Below, piece after piece: positions 26,201 to 34,534 of a stretch of 64,000 bases of DNA (positions are counted from its first letter, which is position 1; every line of letters starts with the position of its first letter). The stretch covers positions 124,001 to 188,000 of the forward strand of contig RDZE01000015.1 in assembly GCA_004293905.1 (NCBI GenBank), read 5' to 3'. This DNA is from Cytophagales bacterium. Its GTDB lineage: Bacteria > Bacteroidota > Bacteroidia > Cytophagales > Microscillaceae. The translations under genes were made by a program, and so were the position numbers. The notes below the pieces were generated by a model, which saw nothing but the letters and a program-made list of their open reading frames with translations, did not search any database and was not told where the DNA came from.

Positions 26201-29200
26201 ATAAGTCAGGTGAGTAGCTACATTGCCTCTGTAGCTTTCTTGTATGGGCAATTGAAATTTTTTGATTTCATTTTTCTCTATATTTGTCCATTTTTGGTCT
26301 ATGATTTTACCTTGGTGCTCCACTTCATAGAGTACCCATAGTTTTTCGGAGCTACCCAATACAAATTGTGCTGTTTGTGAAGGTTCTAAGGTCATTTTTT
26401 CTACCCAGCTATATTGTTCTGTTGCATAGGGTAATTCATTGCCTTCGGGGTTGTGTATTATGAAGTAAAAATCTTGTTTTACTTCCATACCGTTTTTATC
26501 TTTAGCCTTTATTTCGGCTACATAAATACCATAAGGCTCATTGGCAAAATTGCCCAATTGAACTACTTTTTCTTTTTCTGTGTCAAAATCTTTTACAGCG
26601 AAACCTTCGTAAGGTATGCGCTCCCATTGGTAGGGGTTGTTTTCATTTTTATACTCTTCAAAGGGCAAATCTTTTTCCCATTCTTGTTGTGAATAGAGAT
26701 ATTTATCGGGTTGCTCCCATCTTCGGGTTTTGTAGGCGTGTGCAGGTGATTGCAAACGATAAATAGCAACCGTTCCTTTGGCAGGCTCGAATTCGCCATT
26801 GAGGTTTTTGGTCTGAATTTCTAAACCATAAATATCTTTGATTTTTGTAACATAATAAAATCCGTCAGAAAAAACCACTCCATTGGTGCCATTGTCCTTC
26901 AGTTGAGCATTCAATGTGAGTGCTTTGTACCCTACGACTACCTGTGTTTTTTGGCTATGCGTTTCCCCATTGAGGTCGGTTACGTCAGCATAGATAGTAT
27001 AATAAAAAGTAGGGTCAGAGGCGGGGTCTATGGTGGGGTCGGGCAGGGCTTTGAAATCAATGGTAAATTCTCCTTTTTCATTGGTTTGAGTAGTTCCGTA
27101 GGCGATTTCTACGGTGGCAGAGTTGGGATAGTAGCCATAGCGATAATACCACCAATAAGGAAATTCTGCTTTTCTTTCCACTTTGTATTTCACCATTGCG
27201 CCATCTATGTTAGCACCTGAATAGGCTTTGGCATTGCCTATTACTGTTACTATTTCATTGAGTTTGAAATTGCCTACTATAGGATTAAAACCTACTTCAA
27301 ACTTTGGTCTTTTGTATTCTTCTACCGAAAAACTCACCCCGCCATCTGATTCATAGAGGCTCATCAATCCATTCAACCCTGTATTGGGCAGTACAAAATT
27401 GCCACTGACTGTGCCGTATTCATTGGAGGTAAGCGATATATTTTTTACCTTTTGTCCATTGGCATCTCTTAATTCTACGGTTATGGTTGTGTTCGGTCTG
27501 ATGGTATGTTTATTTCCTTCTGTTTGCAATAGAATGGCTTTGAAATAGAGTGTTTGCCCAGGTCTATAAATGGCGCGGTCAGTGAAAAAGTAGGTATAAT
27601 TTTCGGCTGTGTTATTTTCTTTATAGGGTTGGTAGTTGTAAAAATTACCATAGTAATCTTCGGGTTTGATGGAGTACAAAATATCTTCCCCCTGATGAAA
27701 AACAAGGAAATAACTTTTTTCTCGTACTTTGTTGATTTTTACATACCCTTGTGCGTCTGTGGTTTGGTCATTTGACAGTTTACGTTGTATGTATTTACTT
27801 TTTTTGTAGTCATATTCTTGTTCTATGATTTCTACTTGTACATTGGCTAAGGGTTGTCCTGTGTTTCTATGCATCAAGAATATTTCAGTAGCCCCCTCCC
27901 CTGCTTTTTCACGGAACACATAACTCATTTCAGTAATATTAACAAATGCATAAGCAACAGCATTTTTGTCTTTCCTGAAATCGGTGGTATTGCTTACAAT
28001 AATGATATACTCTCCGATGGGTAAGGCAGGTATTTTCAATTCTACCTTGTGTGGTTGGTAGTCTTTGTCATTGGACAGACTAAATTCTCCTTGTTGTATA
28101 GGTGTTTTTTTCATAAAAGCACTCATAAACTCATAATCTGTATCATAATCACCTAAGTTTTCGCGTGCTTGCTCTATTTCTTTTCTGTTGGTTTTGATAA
28201 TTTTGTAGTAAATTTTATCAATATTTCTATACTCTAACAAAGCAGGAAATACTTGCTGAGGGCTGTTGTTCATCTCAACGGTTAATTCCATTGTTTTACC
28301 TTCTATCCTATCTATAAATGTTTGACACATTTGCGCACCTAAGGCATCAGGAAATTTCTTTTTTGCTTCTTGACAAATTTCATAGGCAGTTTTATATTCC
28401 CATTTGTACTGTTCGCTTTGTAAGGGGTTGTAACGACTGGCGCGCTCCATATAGATGGCTGCTATGGCATAGCTTACTTCTGTTACAGCAGGCGATTTAG
28501 TATGTTTTTCCGATAGTTTTTTTAGAATTTCTAAATAAACTGTTTGTTTGTTCTCGTCTTTTATTTTACCATAAAGCCATTTCAATCGCTTGAGTTCTAT
28601 GTCTAAAAAAGCTTCGGATTTTGCATCGTTCAAATGAAAAGCCGTGAGTTGTTGGAAAATTCGCAAGGCATTGAATTGGTAAGAGTCTTTGTCTTCAGTC
28701 TGTAAGGTCAATTTTACAAAATCATTGCCTTCTACCAAATAAGTGATTTGGTTGGGGTAAAAAGCATAAGCAGGTCTTGTAACTTCGGGTTCGGTGTTCA
28801 TTAAAAAATCAATGGCGCGATGTGCCAAAAAATCATACATGGTAGGGCGATACAGTTGTTCATCAGCAGAACCCTTGTACAAAATAGGCTCATAGATTTG
28901 CATTTGTACTTTTTGTAATAAAGGGGCTTCTTGCAATGATGCTAAGTAGTTTTTCAGTACTTCTTGACTAATCGTAACCAAATCCCAAGTACGTATATCG
29001 CTTAAATTGTAGTTTATTACTTGTGTTCTGTTATAAAATTCGTACCTATTATGCTGAAAATATTGCCAATAACTTTCCGCCAGAATAGAATGTAACATCG
29101 CCTTCATTGGAAAAGTAGCTTTTTCGGCTTCAGTGCGTAGTTTGTCTATGCTTTTCACCAAAGCCTCCTCTTCTACATAGGCAATGTATTTCATTTGGTA

Positions 29201-29428
29201 AATGATGGCTTTTACTTGTTGCCCTTCTTGTTTGTCGTTTTTGGCTTTTTCATAAATTTGATTAACTACCTCCAATGCCGACTGAGGCAATCCTTTTTGT
29301 TCTAAGGAATCTGCTTTTTTCCAAAGGTTTTGGTATTCTGCTTTCATCTTGTCTGATAGGTTAGGTTGTGCCAAAAGGGTAAGCGTGCTTATTGCAAAAC
29401 TCAACCCTACTAAAAGTATTCTAATCAT
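23219..29428 (-). CDS. Alpha-2-macroglobulin family protein, thioester-containing, with plug-like insert
   Basis: A 2069-aa protein with signal peptide ~1-21. An alpha-helical N-terminal third (~22-380) precedes macroglobulin domains; the MG2 signature 'DRAIYRPGQTLYFKA' is at ~610. A segment at ~1215-1265 (DEVTVGGGVQRNKNVESK...) resembles the start of a TonB-receptor plug rather than a macroglobulin domain. The A2M core signature 'TKWRMMGLAHTK' is near 1310 and the thioester motif is present as C-A-E-Q with Cys1518. The C-terminal helical toroid and receptor-binding-like domain complete it. Bacterial relatives trap proteases in the periplasm. The usual PBP1C partner is not adjacent; the gene stands alone between two terminators. 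Confidence 0.9.
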   Translation of the reverse strand: MIRILLVGLSFAISTLTLLAQPNLSDKMKAEYQNLWKKADSLEQKGLPQSALEVVNQIYEKAKNDKQEGQQVKAIIYQMKYIAYVEEEALVKSIDKLRTEAEKATFPMKAMLHSILAESYWQYFQHNRYEFYNRTQVINYNLSDIRTWDLVTISQEVLKNYLASLQEAPLLQKVQMQIYEPILYKGSADEQLYRPTMYDFLAHRAIDFLMNTEPEVTRPAYAFYPNQITYLVEGNDFVKLTLQTEDKDSYQFNALRIFQQLTAFHLNDAKSEAFLDIELKRLKWLYGKIKDENKQTVYLEILKKLSEKHTKSPAVTEVSYAIAAIYMERASRYNPLQSEQYKWEYKTAYEICQEAKKKFPDALGAQMCQTFIDRIEGKTMELTVEMNNSPQQVFPALLEYRNIDKIYYKIIKTNRKEIEQARENLGDYDTDYEFMSAFMKKTPIQQGEFSLSNDKDYQPHKVELKIPALPIGEYIIIVSNTTDFRKDKNAVAYAFVNITEMSYVFREKAGEGATEIFLMHRNTGQPLANVQVEIIEQEYDYKKSKYIQRKLSNDQTTDAQGYVKINKVREKSYFLVFHQGEDILYSIKPEDYYGNFYNYQPYKENNTAENYTYFFTDRAIYRPGQTLYFKAILLQTEGNKHTIRPNTTITVELRDANGQKVKNISLTSNEYGTVSGNFVLPNTGLNGLMSLYESDGGVSFSVEEYKRPKFEVGFNPIVGNFKLNEIVTVIGNAKAYSGANIDGAMVKYKVERKAEFPYWWYYRYGYYPNSATVEIAYGTTQTNEKGEFTIDFKALPDPTIDPASDPTFYYTIYADVTDLNGETHSQKTQVVVGYKALTLNAQLKDNGTNGVVFSDGFYYVTKIKDIYGLEIQTKNLNGEFEPAKGTVAIYRLQSPAHAYKTRRWEQPDKYLYSQQEWEKDLPFEEYKNENNPYQWERIPYEGFAVKDFDTEKEKVVQLGNFANEPYGIYVAEIKAKDKNGMEVKQDFYFIIHNPEGNELPYATEQYSWVEKMTLEPSQTAQFVLGSSEKLWVLYEVEHQGKIIDQKWTNIEKNEIKKFQLPIQESYRGNVATHLTYVWNNQLYRKTHQFNIPWTNKELDISFETFRNKLLPGQEEEWKLKITGKQSDKVAAEMVATLYDASLDAFRKHQWSLNLYGTYSPQMTLRTENDFITTNFDLWQSSWNNYGGVSARSYNTLNWFGFSFYGFYYDDYAAEEMDEVTVGGGVQRNKNVESKREEVINPTSSIVTLNSETVEDTIVSSVRKDVGGENVNKPENEESTTEEVQVRKNFAETAFFMPQLQTNAEGEIIIKFTIPEALTKWRMMGLAHTKNLEYGWAENTLVTQKELMVVPNAPRFFRENDQMIFTSKITNLSEKDLNGTVELTLLDAISNQPIQILTAETQKTQTFKALKGQSTVVAWKIKVPANYQAITYRVVAKADNFSDGEEMTLPVLTNSMLVTETLPLPIRGNQTKTFTMDKLIASQSSTTLRNHQYTLEFTSNPTWYAVQALPYMMEFPHECAEQTFSRFYANSIATHVVNANPKIKAVFESWQNLTPNALLSNLQKNQELKSLFLEETPWVMQAQNESQRKKNIAVLFDLNRMSNELQSALNKLHKKQRANGAWTWFDGMPEDRYITQHIVTGMGHLDHLGVKVVREDNKAWDMTVNALLWLDQQIEKDYQNLIEMEKKGYIKLSDNHLGYWQIQYLYARSYFLDIKLDKKYEEAFNYFKGQAQKYWLQSNNKQLYGMIALALHRLADTQTPQDIVKSLREHALNSEEMGMYWKENWGYFWYEMPIETQALLIEVFEEVAQDNKAVEDLKTWLLKQKQTQDWKTTKATAEACYALLLKGVDGLASEKLVEIVVGDKKINPYDESNTTAVEAGTGYFKTSWKDKDISANMGNITVTKKDEGVAWGAVYWQYFEQLDKITSAETPLKLTKKLFVVQNTDKGEVLVPITEQTPIKIGDLVKVRVELYVDRKMEYVHMKDMRASGLEPTQVFSEYKYQGGLGYYESTRDAATHFFFNVLEKGVYVFEYALRATHEGNFSNGITTIQCMYAPEFSSHSEGIRIDIKK

Positions 29429-29484
29429 TGTTTAAAGATTTGTTTGCTATGAACTACTCAAATATAGACAAAAAATTACAAATA

Positions 29485-29517
29485 AAAAAGCAACACCGTT
29501 GCGGGTGTTGCTTTTTT
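29485..29517 (-). terminator. Intrinsic terminator of the SusCD operon
   Basis: Stem AAAAAGCAACACC / GGTGTTGCTTTTT with a short loop, about 35 nt after the SusD stop codon, on the minus strand. Confidence 0.82.
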
Positions 29518-29551
29518 TGAGTAGTATATACTCCTTAGTTATATCAATCTA

Positions 29552-30991
29552 TTAATAACCAGGATTTTGTACCAATTTAGGGTTTGCGTTGATTTCGCGC
29601 AAAGGAATAGGGAATAAGGCTTGGTTAGCATTCCAAGTAGCACCAAAGTAAGCAGCCGCACGGTTTGTACGTACTAAGTCAAAGAAGAAATGTCCTTCTA
29701 AGGCTAACTCAGCACGACGTTGGTTGAATACTTCTGTACGTAGAGATGCTTGGTCTACAAGACCTGCATAAGCTGCCAAACCTGCACGTGTACGGATTTG
29801 GTTGATCAAAGTAACTGCATCTGTCAAGTCTGTGCCTGTGTTGCGCTCTACAAGTGCTTCTGCACGCGTAAGAATCATTTCAGCCAAACGGAAAACGATT
29901 ACATAATCATCACCCGTAGTTACACGGAAATATTTCAAACCAGCAGTACTTGTAGTAGTAGTTGCAGTACCCCCAGCTACTGAAGCTGTATTGATTCTTC
30001 TTGTATCGCCAGTAGCATAGATACCTTGTAACTGTGAAGTAGGGCGCATTTCGTTACGACCACCATTAGCACCGGGAAGTAAGAAGAAAGCAATGCTGTT
30101 TTGATCTACGTTGTCAAATTGGATTTCCCAAATAGACTCAGAGGTATTGCGTGCTACGAACAAGTCGCTGAAAGTACCTACTAAAGAAAAACCAGAACTT
30201 GCCGCTTGTGCTGCTGCGATGGCATCGTTCCACTCTACCGCCAATCCTGAAGAAGAACGGTATAGGTGAACACGTGCTTTAAGCGCGTTAGCAGCAGAGA
30301 TAGTTGCTCTACCTTTACGTGCAGCAGTTGTACCATAAGTAGTAGGCAAAGTAATCGTAGTACCTAAAGAAGCATTAAGGCTTGTATTTACACCTAAGGC
30401 AAAATTCAAGTCTGCCAAGATTTGTGTATATACTTCGGCTACTGTAGCACGAGGCACTTGTAATGCTCCTACCTCTGCTTTGTCAGTAGGAGTTAATACT
30501 AAAGGAACTCCACCCCAATAACGTACTAAATTGAAGTAGTGGAATGCTCTTAAGAAGTAAGCTTCTGCTAAGATATTGCCTTTGTCAGTGAAAGCAGGGT
30601 CATTGATTTTGCTCACTTTGTCAATGATTTGATTCGCATCATTGATACCAGAGTAAATCACTGACCACATGTTAGATACCTCTACATTATCAGTCAAAAT
30701 AGCTCTGTTGGCAATTTGTGCAAATGAAGGGAACGTACCTGAGTGGCGTAAGTTCATGTTTGCAGTACCTGCTCCGTGCATATCAGGGAACAATAAGTAA
30801 CGCAATCCATAGTAGTTAGCACTTTGTACGGTGCTGTATGCACCCAAGATAGCTGCACGTGCCGCAGAAGGCGAACCTAATGCCACCTCAGGCGTAATGC
30901 TCTGCTGAGGCTTTTGATCTTCTATCATTCGGCACTGCGTCATGGTGAGTGTCAGTACCAAAGCAAATAATATAATGATTTTATTTTTCAT
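29552..30991 (-). CDS. SusD/RagB-like outer-membrane nutrient-binding lipoprotein
   Basis: A 479-aa lipoprotein with signal peptide and lipobox 'LTMTQCRM' (Cys ~20). TPR-like helices carry the SusD marks 'AEAYFLRAFHYFNLVRYWGGVPLV' (~140-165) and the C-terminal 'LALEGHFFFDLVRTNRA' and 'LFPIPLREINANPKLVQNPGY', which are highly characteristic. It forms the lid of the SusCD importer and captures the nutrient outside the cell. The gene follows susC with a 31-nt gap. No glycoside hydrolase or sulfatase is nearby, so the substrate is not indicated; peptides are as possible as glycans. Confidence 0.93.
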   Translation of the reverse strand: MKNKIIILFALVLTLTMTQCRMIEDQKPQQSITPEVALGSPSAARAAILGAYSTVQSANYYGLRYLLFPDMHGAGTANMNLRHSGTFPSFAQIANRAILTDNVEVSNMWSVIYSGINDANQIIDKVSKINDPAFTDKGNILAEAYFLRAFHYFNLVRYWGGVPLVLTPTDKAEVGALQVPRATVAEVYTQILADLNFALGVNTSLNASLGTTITLPTTYGTTAARKGRATISAANALKARVHLYRSSSGLAVEWNDAIAAAQAASSGFSLVGTFSDLFVARNTSESIWEIQFDNVDQNSIAFFLLPGANGGRNEMRPTSQLQGIYATGDTRRINTASVAGGTATTTTSTAGLKYFRVTTGDDYVIVFRLAEMILTRAEALVERNTGTDLTDAVTLINQIRTRAGLAAYAGLVDQASLRTEVFNQRRAELALEGHFFFDLVRTNRAAAYFGATWNANQALFPIPLREINANPKLVQNPGY

Positions 30992-31022
30992 ATCTTTAAA
31001 AATAACAATTAAAGGGTTGTTT

Positions 31023-34000
31023 TTAGAAACCTACATTGATACCAAATGTGAAAGTACGTGCTTGAGGGAATGTCAAGAAGTCAGTACCTAAAGCTGTATT
31101 GGAACCACTGAATGTATTTACTTCAGGATCGAAACCTTTGTAACGAGTGAAAGTTAAGAGGTTTTGAGCAGAAGCATATACGCGTAAGCTGCTAATAGAC
31201 AAACGTTTAGTGATGCTTGAAGGGAAGTTATAACCCAATACTACGTTTTTCAAACGGAGGAATGAACCATCTTCTACCCAACGTGTAGAAACACGACGGT
31301 TATTGTTAGGGTCACCTAATACTGCACGAGGCATATCAGTGTTTGTATTTGAGAATGTCCAACGGTTTAAAGTAGCATCTGTTTGACCAAATACACCATT
31401 CATACCTTCAGCAAATGCACGAGTATTGTTGTAAATTTCGTTACCATATACAAATTGCATGAAGATGCTCAAATCAAAACCTTTGTAAGAGAAGTTGTTA
31501 GTCCAACCACCAAAGAAGTCAGGTTGTGCAGAACCGATGAAAGTTTGATCATTAGAGTTAAGATAACCATTGCCATCTAAATCTTTGAATTTGATATCAC
31601 CTGCACGTGCAGCAGTACCTTGGTAAGAAGTAACACCTGCAACACCTAATGCCGCTACTTGAGTGTTCAAAGTAACGATTTCTTCATTCGTTTGGAAGAT
31701 GCCTTCAGCTACGAAGCCTCTGAATGTACCAAGGGGTTGTCCTACTTCTACCCAGTTAGCAAAACCAGAAGCAAAAGGAGGAACGTTGTCTGCCAATTTA
31801 GTTACTTTGTTTTGGTTGAAAGCAATGTTGAAATCAGAAGACCAACGGAAACCATCTTCAGTTTCAGGCTCTAAGATAACAGCATTCACACCAATTTCCA
31901 AACCTCTGTTCTCGATAGAACCTACGTTGAACAAGAAAGTAGTGAAACCAGAAGTAGCAGGGATAGGAGTATTCAATAACAAATCGTTAGTTTGTTTCAA
32001 GTAAGCATCAATTACTACATTGATACGGTTTTTCAAGAAACCAATGTCCAAACCGATGTCAGTTTGAGTAGTTGTTTCCCATTTCAAATTCTCATTAGGC
32101 AATTGAGTTGCTACGAAACCACCTACTTGTAAGTAGTTAGCACCTGCACCAAACAATGACAATGAGCTGAAGTTACCAATTTCTTGGTTACCAGTTAAAC
32201 CGTAGCTTGCACGAAGTTTCAATTCGCTGATGAAATCTAATCCATCTAAGAATGATTCTTCGCCTATACGCCAGCCAGCAGACACCGCAGGGAAGAACCC
32301 GTAGCGATTGTTCGCTGCGAAACGAGAAGAACCGTCCACACGTGCAGAAGCACTGAAGAAATATTTATTTTGGAAGTTGTAGTTAGCACGGAAGAAGTAA
32401 GAGTTCAACGCCCAAGAAGTTCCGCTTGAACTTGCGTTGGTTTTTACTGCTGCTGCTGACAAACGACGAATATCATTACCGGGGAAACCTGTACCAGAAG
32501 CTACAATACCTTCTTGGTTAGATTGCTGGAAGCTCATACCTAACAAGAAATCTAAGTTATGCATATCATTGATAGATTTGCTGTAAGTAAGGATATTTTC
32601 GTTGATCCAGTTTACATCTTGTACTGTGTTTGCATCACCAGCACCATTACTTGCCAAACCTTGACGAGTAGTAGTAGGGATAAAGCGATCTTCACGGAAG
32701 TAGAGGTAATCAACACCCCAATTCATACGGAATTTCAAACCAGGAATGATTTGGTACTCTGCGAAAACGTTATTAATCAAACGATTAGTAATAGAGATAT
32801 TAGTAGGCTCTAAAGCTTGTGCTACGGGGTTATCAGTAGAAGAAGCATTGTCAAAAGCATATACACCTGTTGAAGTTCTTACAGGTACATGAGAACCGTT
32901 CAAGATAGCAGCAGAAAGTACACCAAAGATGTTATTATCATTGTTGATACGAGAGTTTACTGCTCTTGAGAATGAAGTGCTCAAACCTACTTTGAAGTTT
33001 TTATTGATGCTGTGGTCTAAGTTGATACGACCGTTGAAACGGTTGAATTCAGAACCTAAGATGATACCTTGTTGTTTGAAGTAAGTACCAGACACTGCAA
33101 ATTGCGTGCGCTCATTACCTCCTTGTACTGAGAGATCCCAGTTGTGGATAGGAGCTGTTCTGAAGATTTCGCTTTGCCAATTAGTGTTAGGGGCTGTTGA
33201 TGGGTTGAGGTAGTGTCCTACATCATTTACATCATTTACAGTAGTTCCTAAACGAACTGTGGTGAAAGGGCTTGCGGCTGTACCACTACCTGTAATGTTA
33301 GAGTTCAACGTGTAGTACCAAGCGGCTAAGTCAGCGGGGCTACGGAAAACTACAGGTGTAGAACCACCTAAGAATACACTACCAGAGTTTACGGTTACTG
33401 TACCATCGCTGTTTGCTCTACCGATAGGGTTGGTAGTAGAGAAAGGAGCAGTAGCAGTAGCAGGAGGCACTACACCTGTACCAAAACGGTTCACTACTTG
33501 GTCAGTAAGTAACTCGATGTATTGTTGTCCTGTGAGAGGGTTCAATCTTCTCCAAGTGTCTTGGAAACCACCATAATAACCGAAGTTAATTTGTGTTTTA
33601 CCAGCTTTACCGCGTTTTGTAGTGATCAATACTACACCATTAGCACCACGAGAACCGTATAATGAAGCAGAAGCTGCATCTTTCAATACCTCGATAGACT
33701 CAATCTCACTTGGGTTAAGGTTAGCCAAAGCGTTCGCTTGTTGGTTACCTACACCGATAGCAGAGTAGCTACCTGTATTGATAGGCACACCATCAATTAC
33801 ATAAAGAGGCTCGTTGCTTGCAGAAATAGAGCTTGCACCACGTACACGCACTGCAATACCACCTCCGGGTGAACCTGAGTTCTGTGTGATTTGTACCCCA
33901 GTAGCACGACCTTGAAGGGCTTGCTCAACGCCTAAAATAGGGAGGTTTTTAATCTGCTCAGAACTTACAGAGGTTACAGAGTTGGTAATAGAGGAACGGT

Positions 34001-34334
34001 CAGCAGTACCATAGGCTACAACCACTACCTCGCTTAGTTCTTGATCTTGCATAGAAACATCTATGTTAGATTGAGCTCCTACGCGAACTTTTTGGGTAGT
34101 AAGACCTACTGATTGATAAACTAACACGTCGTTATCAGAGGCTGAAATTTCATAATTTCCTCTGTCATCTGTTGTAGTACCATTTGTAGTACCTTCAATG
34201 AACACGGTTACTCCGGGAATAGGAACTCCGTCGGAGTCCAAGATTCTACCTCGTACAGTTTTGGTCTGAGCCATAACTACTTGCATAGCTATTGTGGCAA
34301 AGAACAAAAAACTTAATAGTAGTTTTTTTGTCAT
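31023..34334 (-). CDS. SusC/RagA-like TonB-dependent outer-membrane transporter
   Basis: About 1103 aa from the ATG at 34334, which directly begins the signal peptide (MTKKLLLSFLFF...VMAQ); the frame extends 10 codons further upstream. Order: signal peptide, carboxypeptidase-regulatory-like beta domain ('GRILDSDGVPIPGVTVFIEGT'), plug domain ('SEVVVVAYGT' and 'PLYVIDGVPI'), then the 22-strand barrel ending in 'FTFGINVGF' with terminal Phe. It imports the ligand caught by SusD using TonB energy. Codon use in this gene and susD is much more uniform than in neighbours, suggesting strong expression. A clear promoter and a 12-bp leader hairpin lie upstream. Confidence 0.94.
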   Translation of the reverse strand: MTKKLLLSFLFFATIAMQVVMAQTKTVRGRILDSDGVPIPGVTVFIEGTTNGTTTDDRGNYEISASDNDVLVYQSVGLTTQKVRVGAQSNIDVSMQDQELSEVVVVAYGTADRSSITNSVTSVSSEQIKNLPILGVEQALQGRATGVQITQNSGSPGGGIAVRVRGASSISASNEPLYVIDGVPINTGSYSAIGVGNQQANALANLNPSEIESIEVLKDAASASLYGSRGANGVVLITTKRGKAGKTQINFGYYGGFQDTWRRLNPLTGQQYIELLTDQVVNRFGTGVVPPATATAPFSTTNPIGRANSDGTVTVNSGSVFLGGSTPVVFRSPADLAAWYYTLNSNITGSGTAASPFTTVRLGTTVNDVNDVGHYLNPSTAPNTNWQSEIFRTAPIHNWDLSVQGGNERTQFAVSGTYFKQQGIILGSEFNRFNGRINLDHSINKNFKVGLSTSFSRAVNSRINNDNNIFGVLSAAILNGSHVPVRTSTGVYAFDNASSTDNPVAQALEPTNISITNRLINNVFAEYQIIPGLKFRMNWGVDYLYFREDRFIPTTTRQGLASNGAGDANTVQDVNWINENILTYSKSINDMHNLDFLLGMSFQQSNQEGIVASGTGFPGNDIRRLSAAAVKTNASSSGTSWALNSYFFRANYNFQNKYFFSASARVDGSSRFAANNRYGFFPAVSAGWRIGEESFLDGLDFISELKLRASYGLTGNQEIGNFSSLSLFGAGANYLQVGGFVATQLPNENLKWETTTQTDIGLDIGFLKNRINVVIDAYLKQTNDLLLNTPIPATSGFTTFLFNVGSIENRGLEIGVNAVILEPETEDGFRWSSDFNIAFNQNKVTKLADNVPPFASGFANWVEVGQPLGTFRGFVAEGIFQTNEEIVTLNTQVAALGVAGVTSYQGTAARAGDIKFKDLDGNGYLNSNDQTFIGSAQPDFFGGWTNNFSYKGFDLSIFMQFVYGNEIYNNTRAFAEGMNGVFGQTDATLNRWTFSNTNTDMPRAVLGDPNNNRRVSTRWVEDGSFLRLKNVVLGYNFPSSITKRLSISSLRVYASAQNLLTFTRYKGFDPEVNTFSGSNTALGTDFLTFPQARTFTFGINVGF

Positions 34335-34380
34335 ACTTTTTTTGAGAATTAGATTATTAAACAACTTTATATTAAGTGTA

Positions 34381-34415
34381 TTTTATAGGAAATTGTTTTA
34401 CTTTTTCCTATAAAA
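34381..34415 (-). promoter_or_regulatory. Leader hairpin at the predicted 5' end of the susC transcript
   Basis: A perfect 12-bp inverted repeat (TTTTATAGGAAA at 34381-34392 and its complement at 34404-34415) with an 11-nt loop. With the promoter at 34421-34452, transcription should begin around 34414, so the hairpin would form the very 5' end of the mRNA. It may stabilise the message or bind a regulator; this is inference. Confidence 0.55.
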
Positions 34416-34420
34416 ACTTT

Positions 34421-34452
34421 CAAATGTACTGCAAAAAAAATAAAAAAGCAAA
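34421..34452 (-). promoter_or_regulatory. Bacteroidota-type promoter for susCD
   Basis: On the minus strand, TTTG (34452-34449), exactly 20 nt, then TACATTTG (34428-34421), a full match to the consensus. The -33 element sits inside the htpG terminator hairpin. Confidence 0.75.
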
Positions 34453-34478
34453 TAAAAGATAACTTTATTTGCTTTTTT
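34442..34478 (-). terminator. Intrinsic terminator of htpG
   Basis: A perfect 15-bp AT-rich stem with one GC step (34442-34456 with 34464-34478) and a 7-nt loop, about 57 nt after the htpG stop. It overlaps the susCD promoter. Confidence 0.72.
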
Positions 34479-34534
34479 GATAGTATTGCTTTTAATTTTT
34501 ATATTAAAATATTGATAATCAAGGTTTTTTATTT

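Noticed and set aside
31383-32813. Plus-strand reading frames within susC
   Set aside because: Shadow frames of a strongly supported TonB-dependent receptor; no domain recognised.
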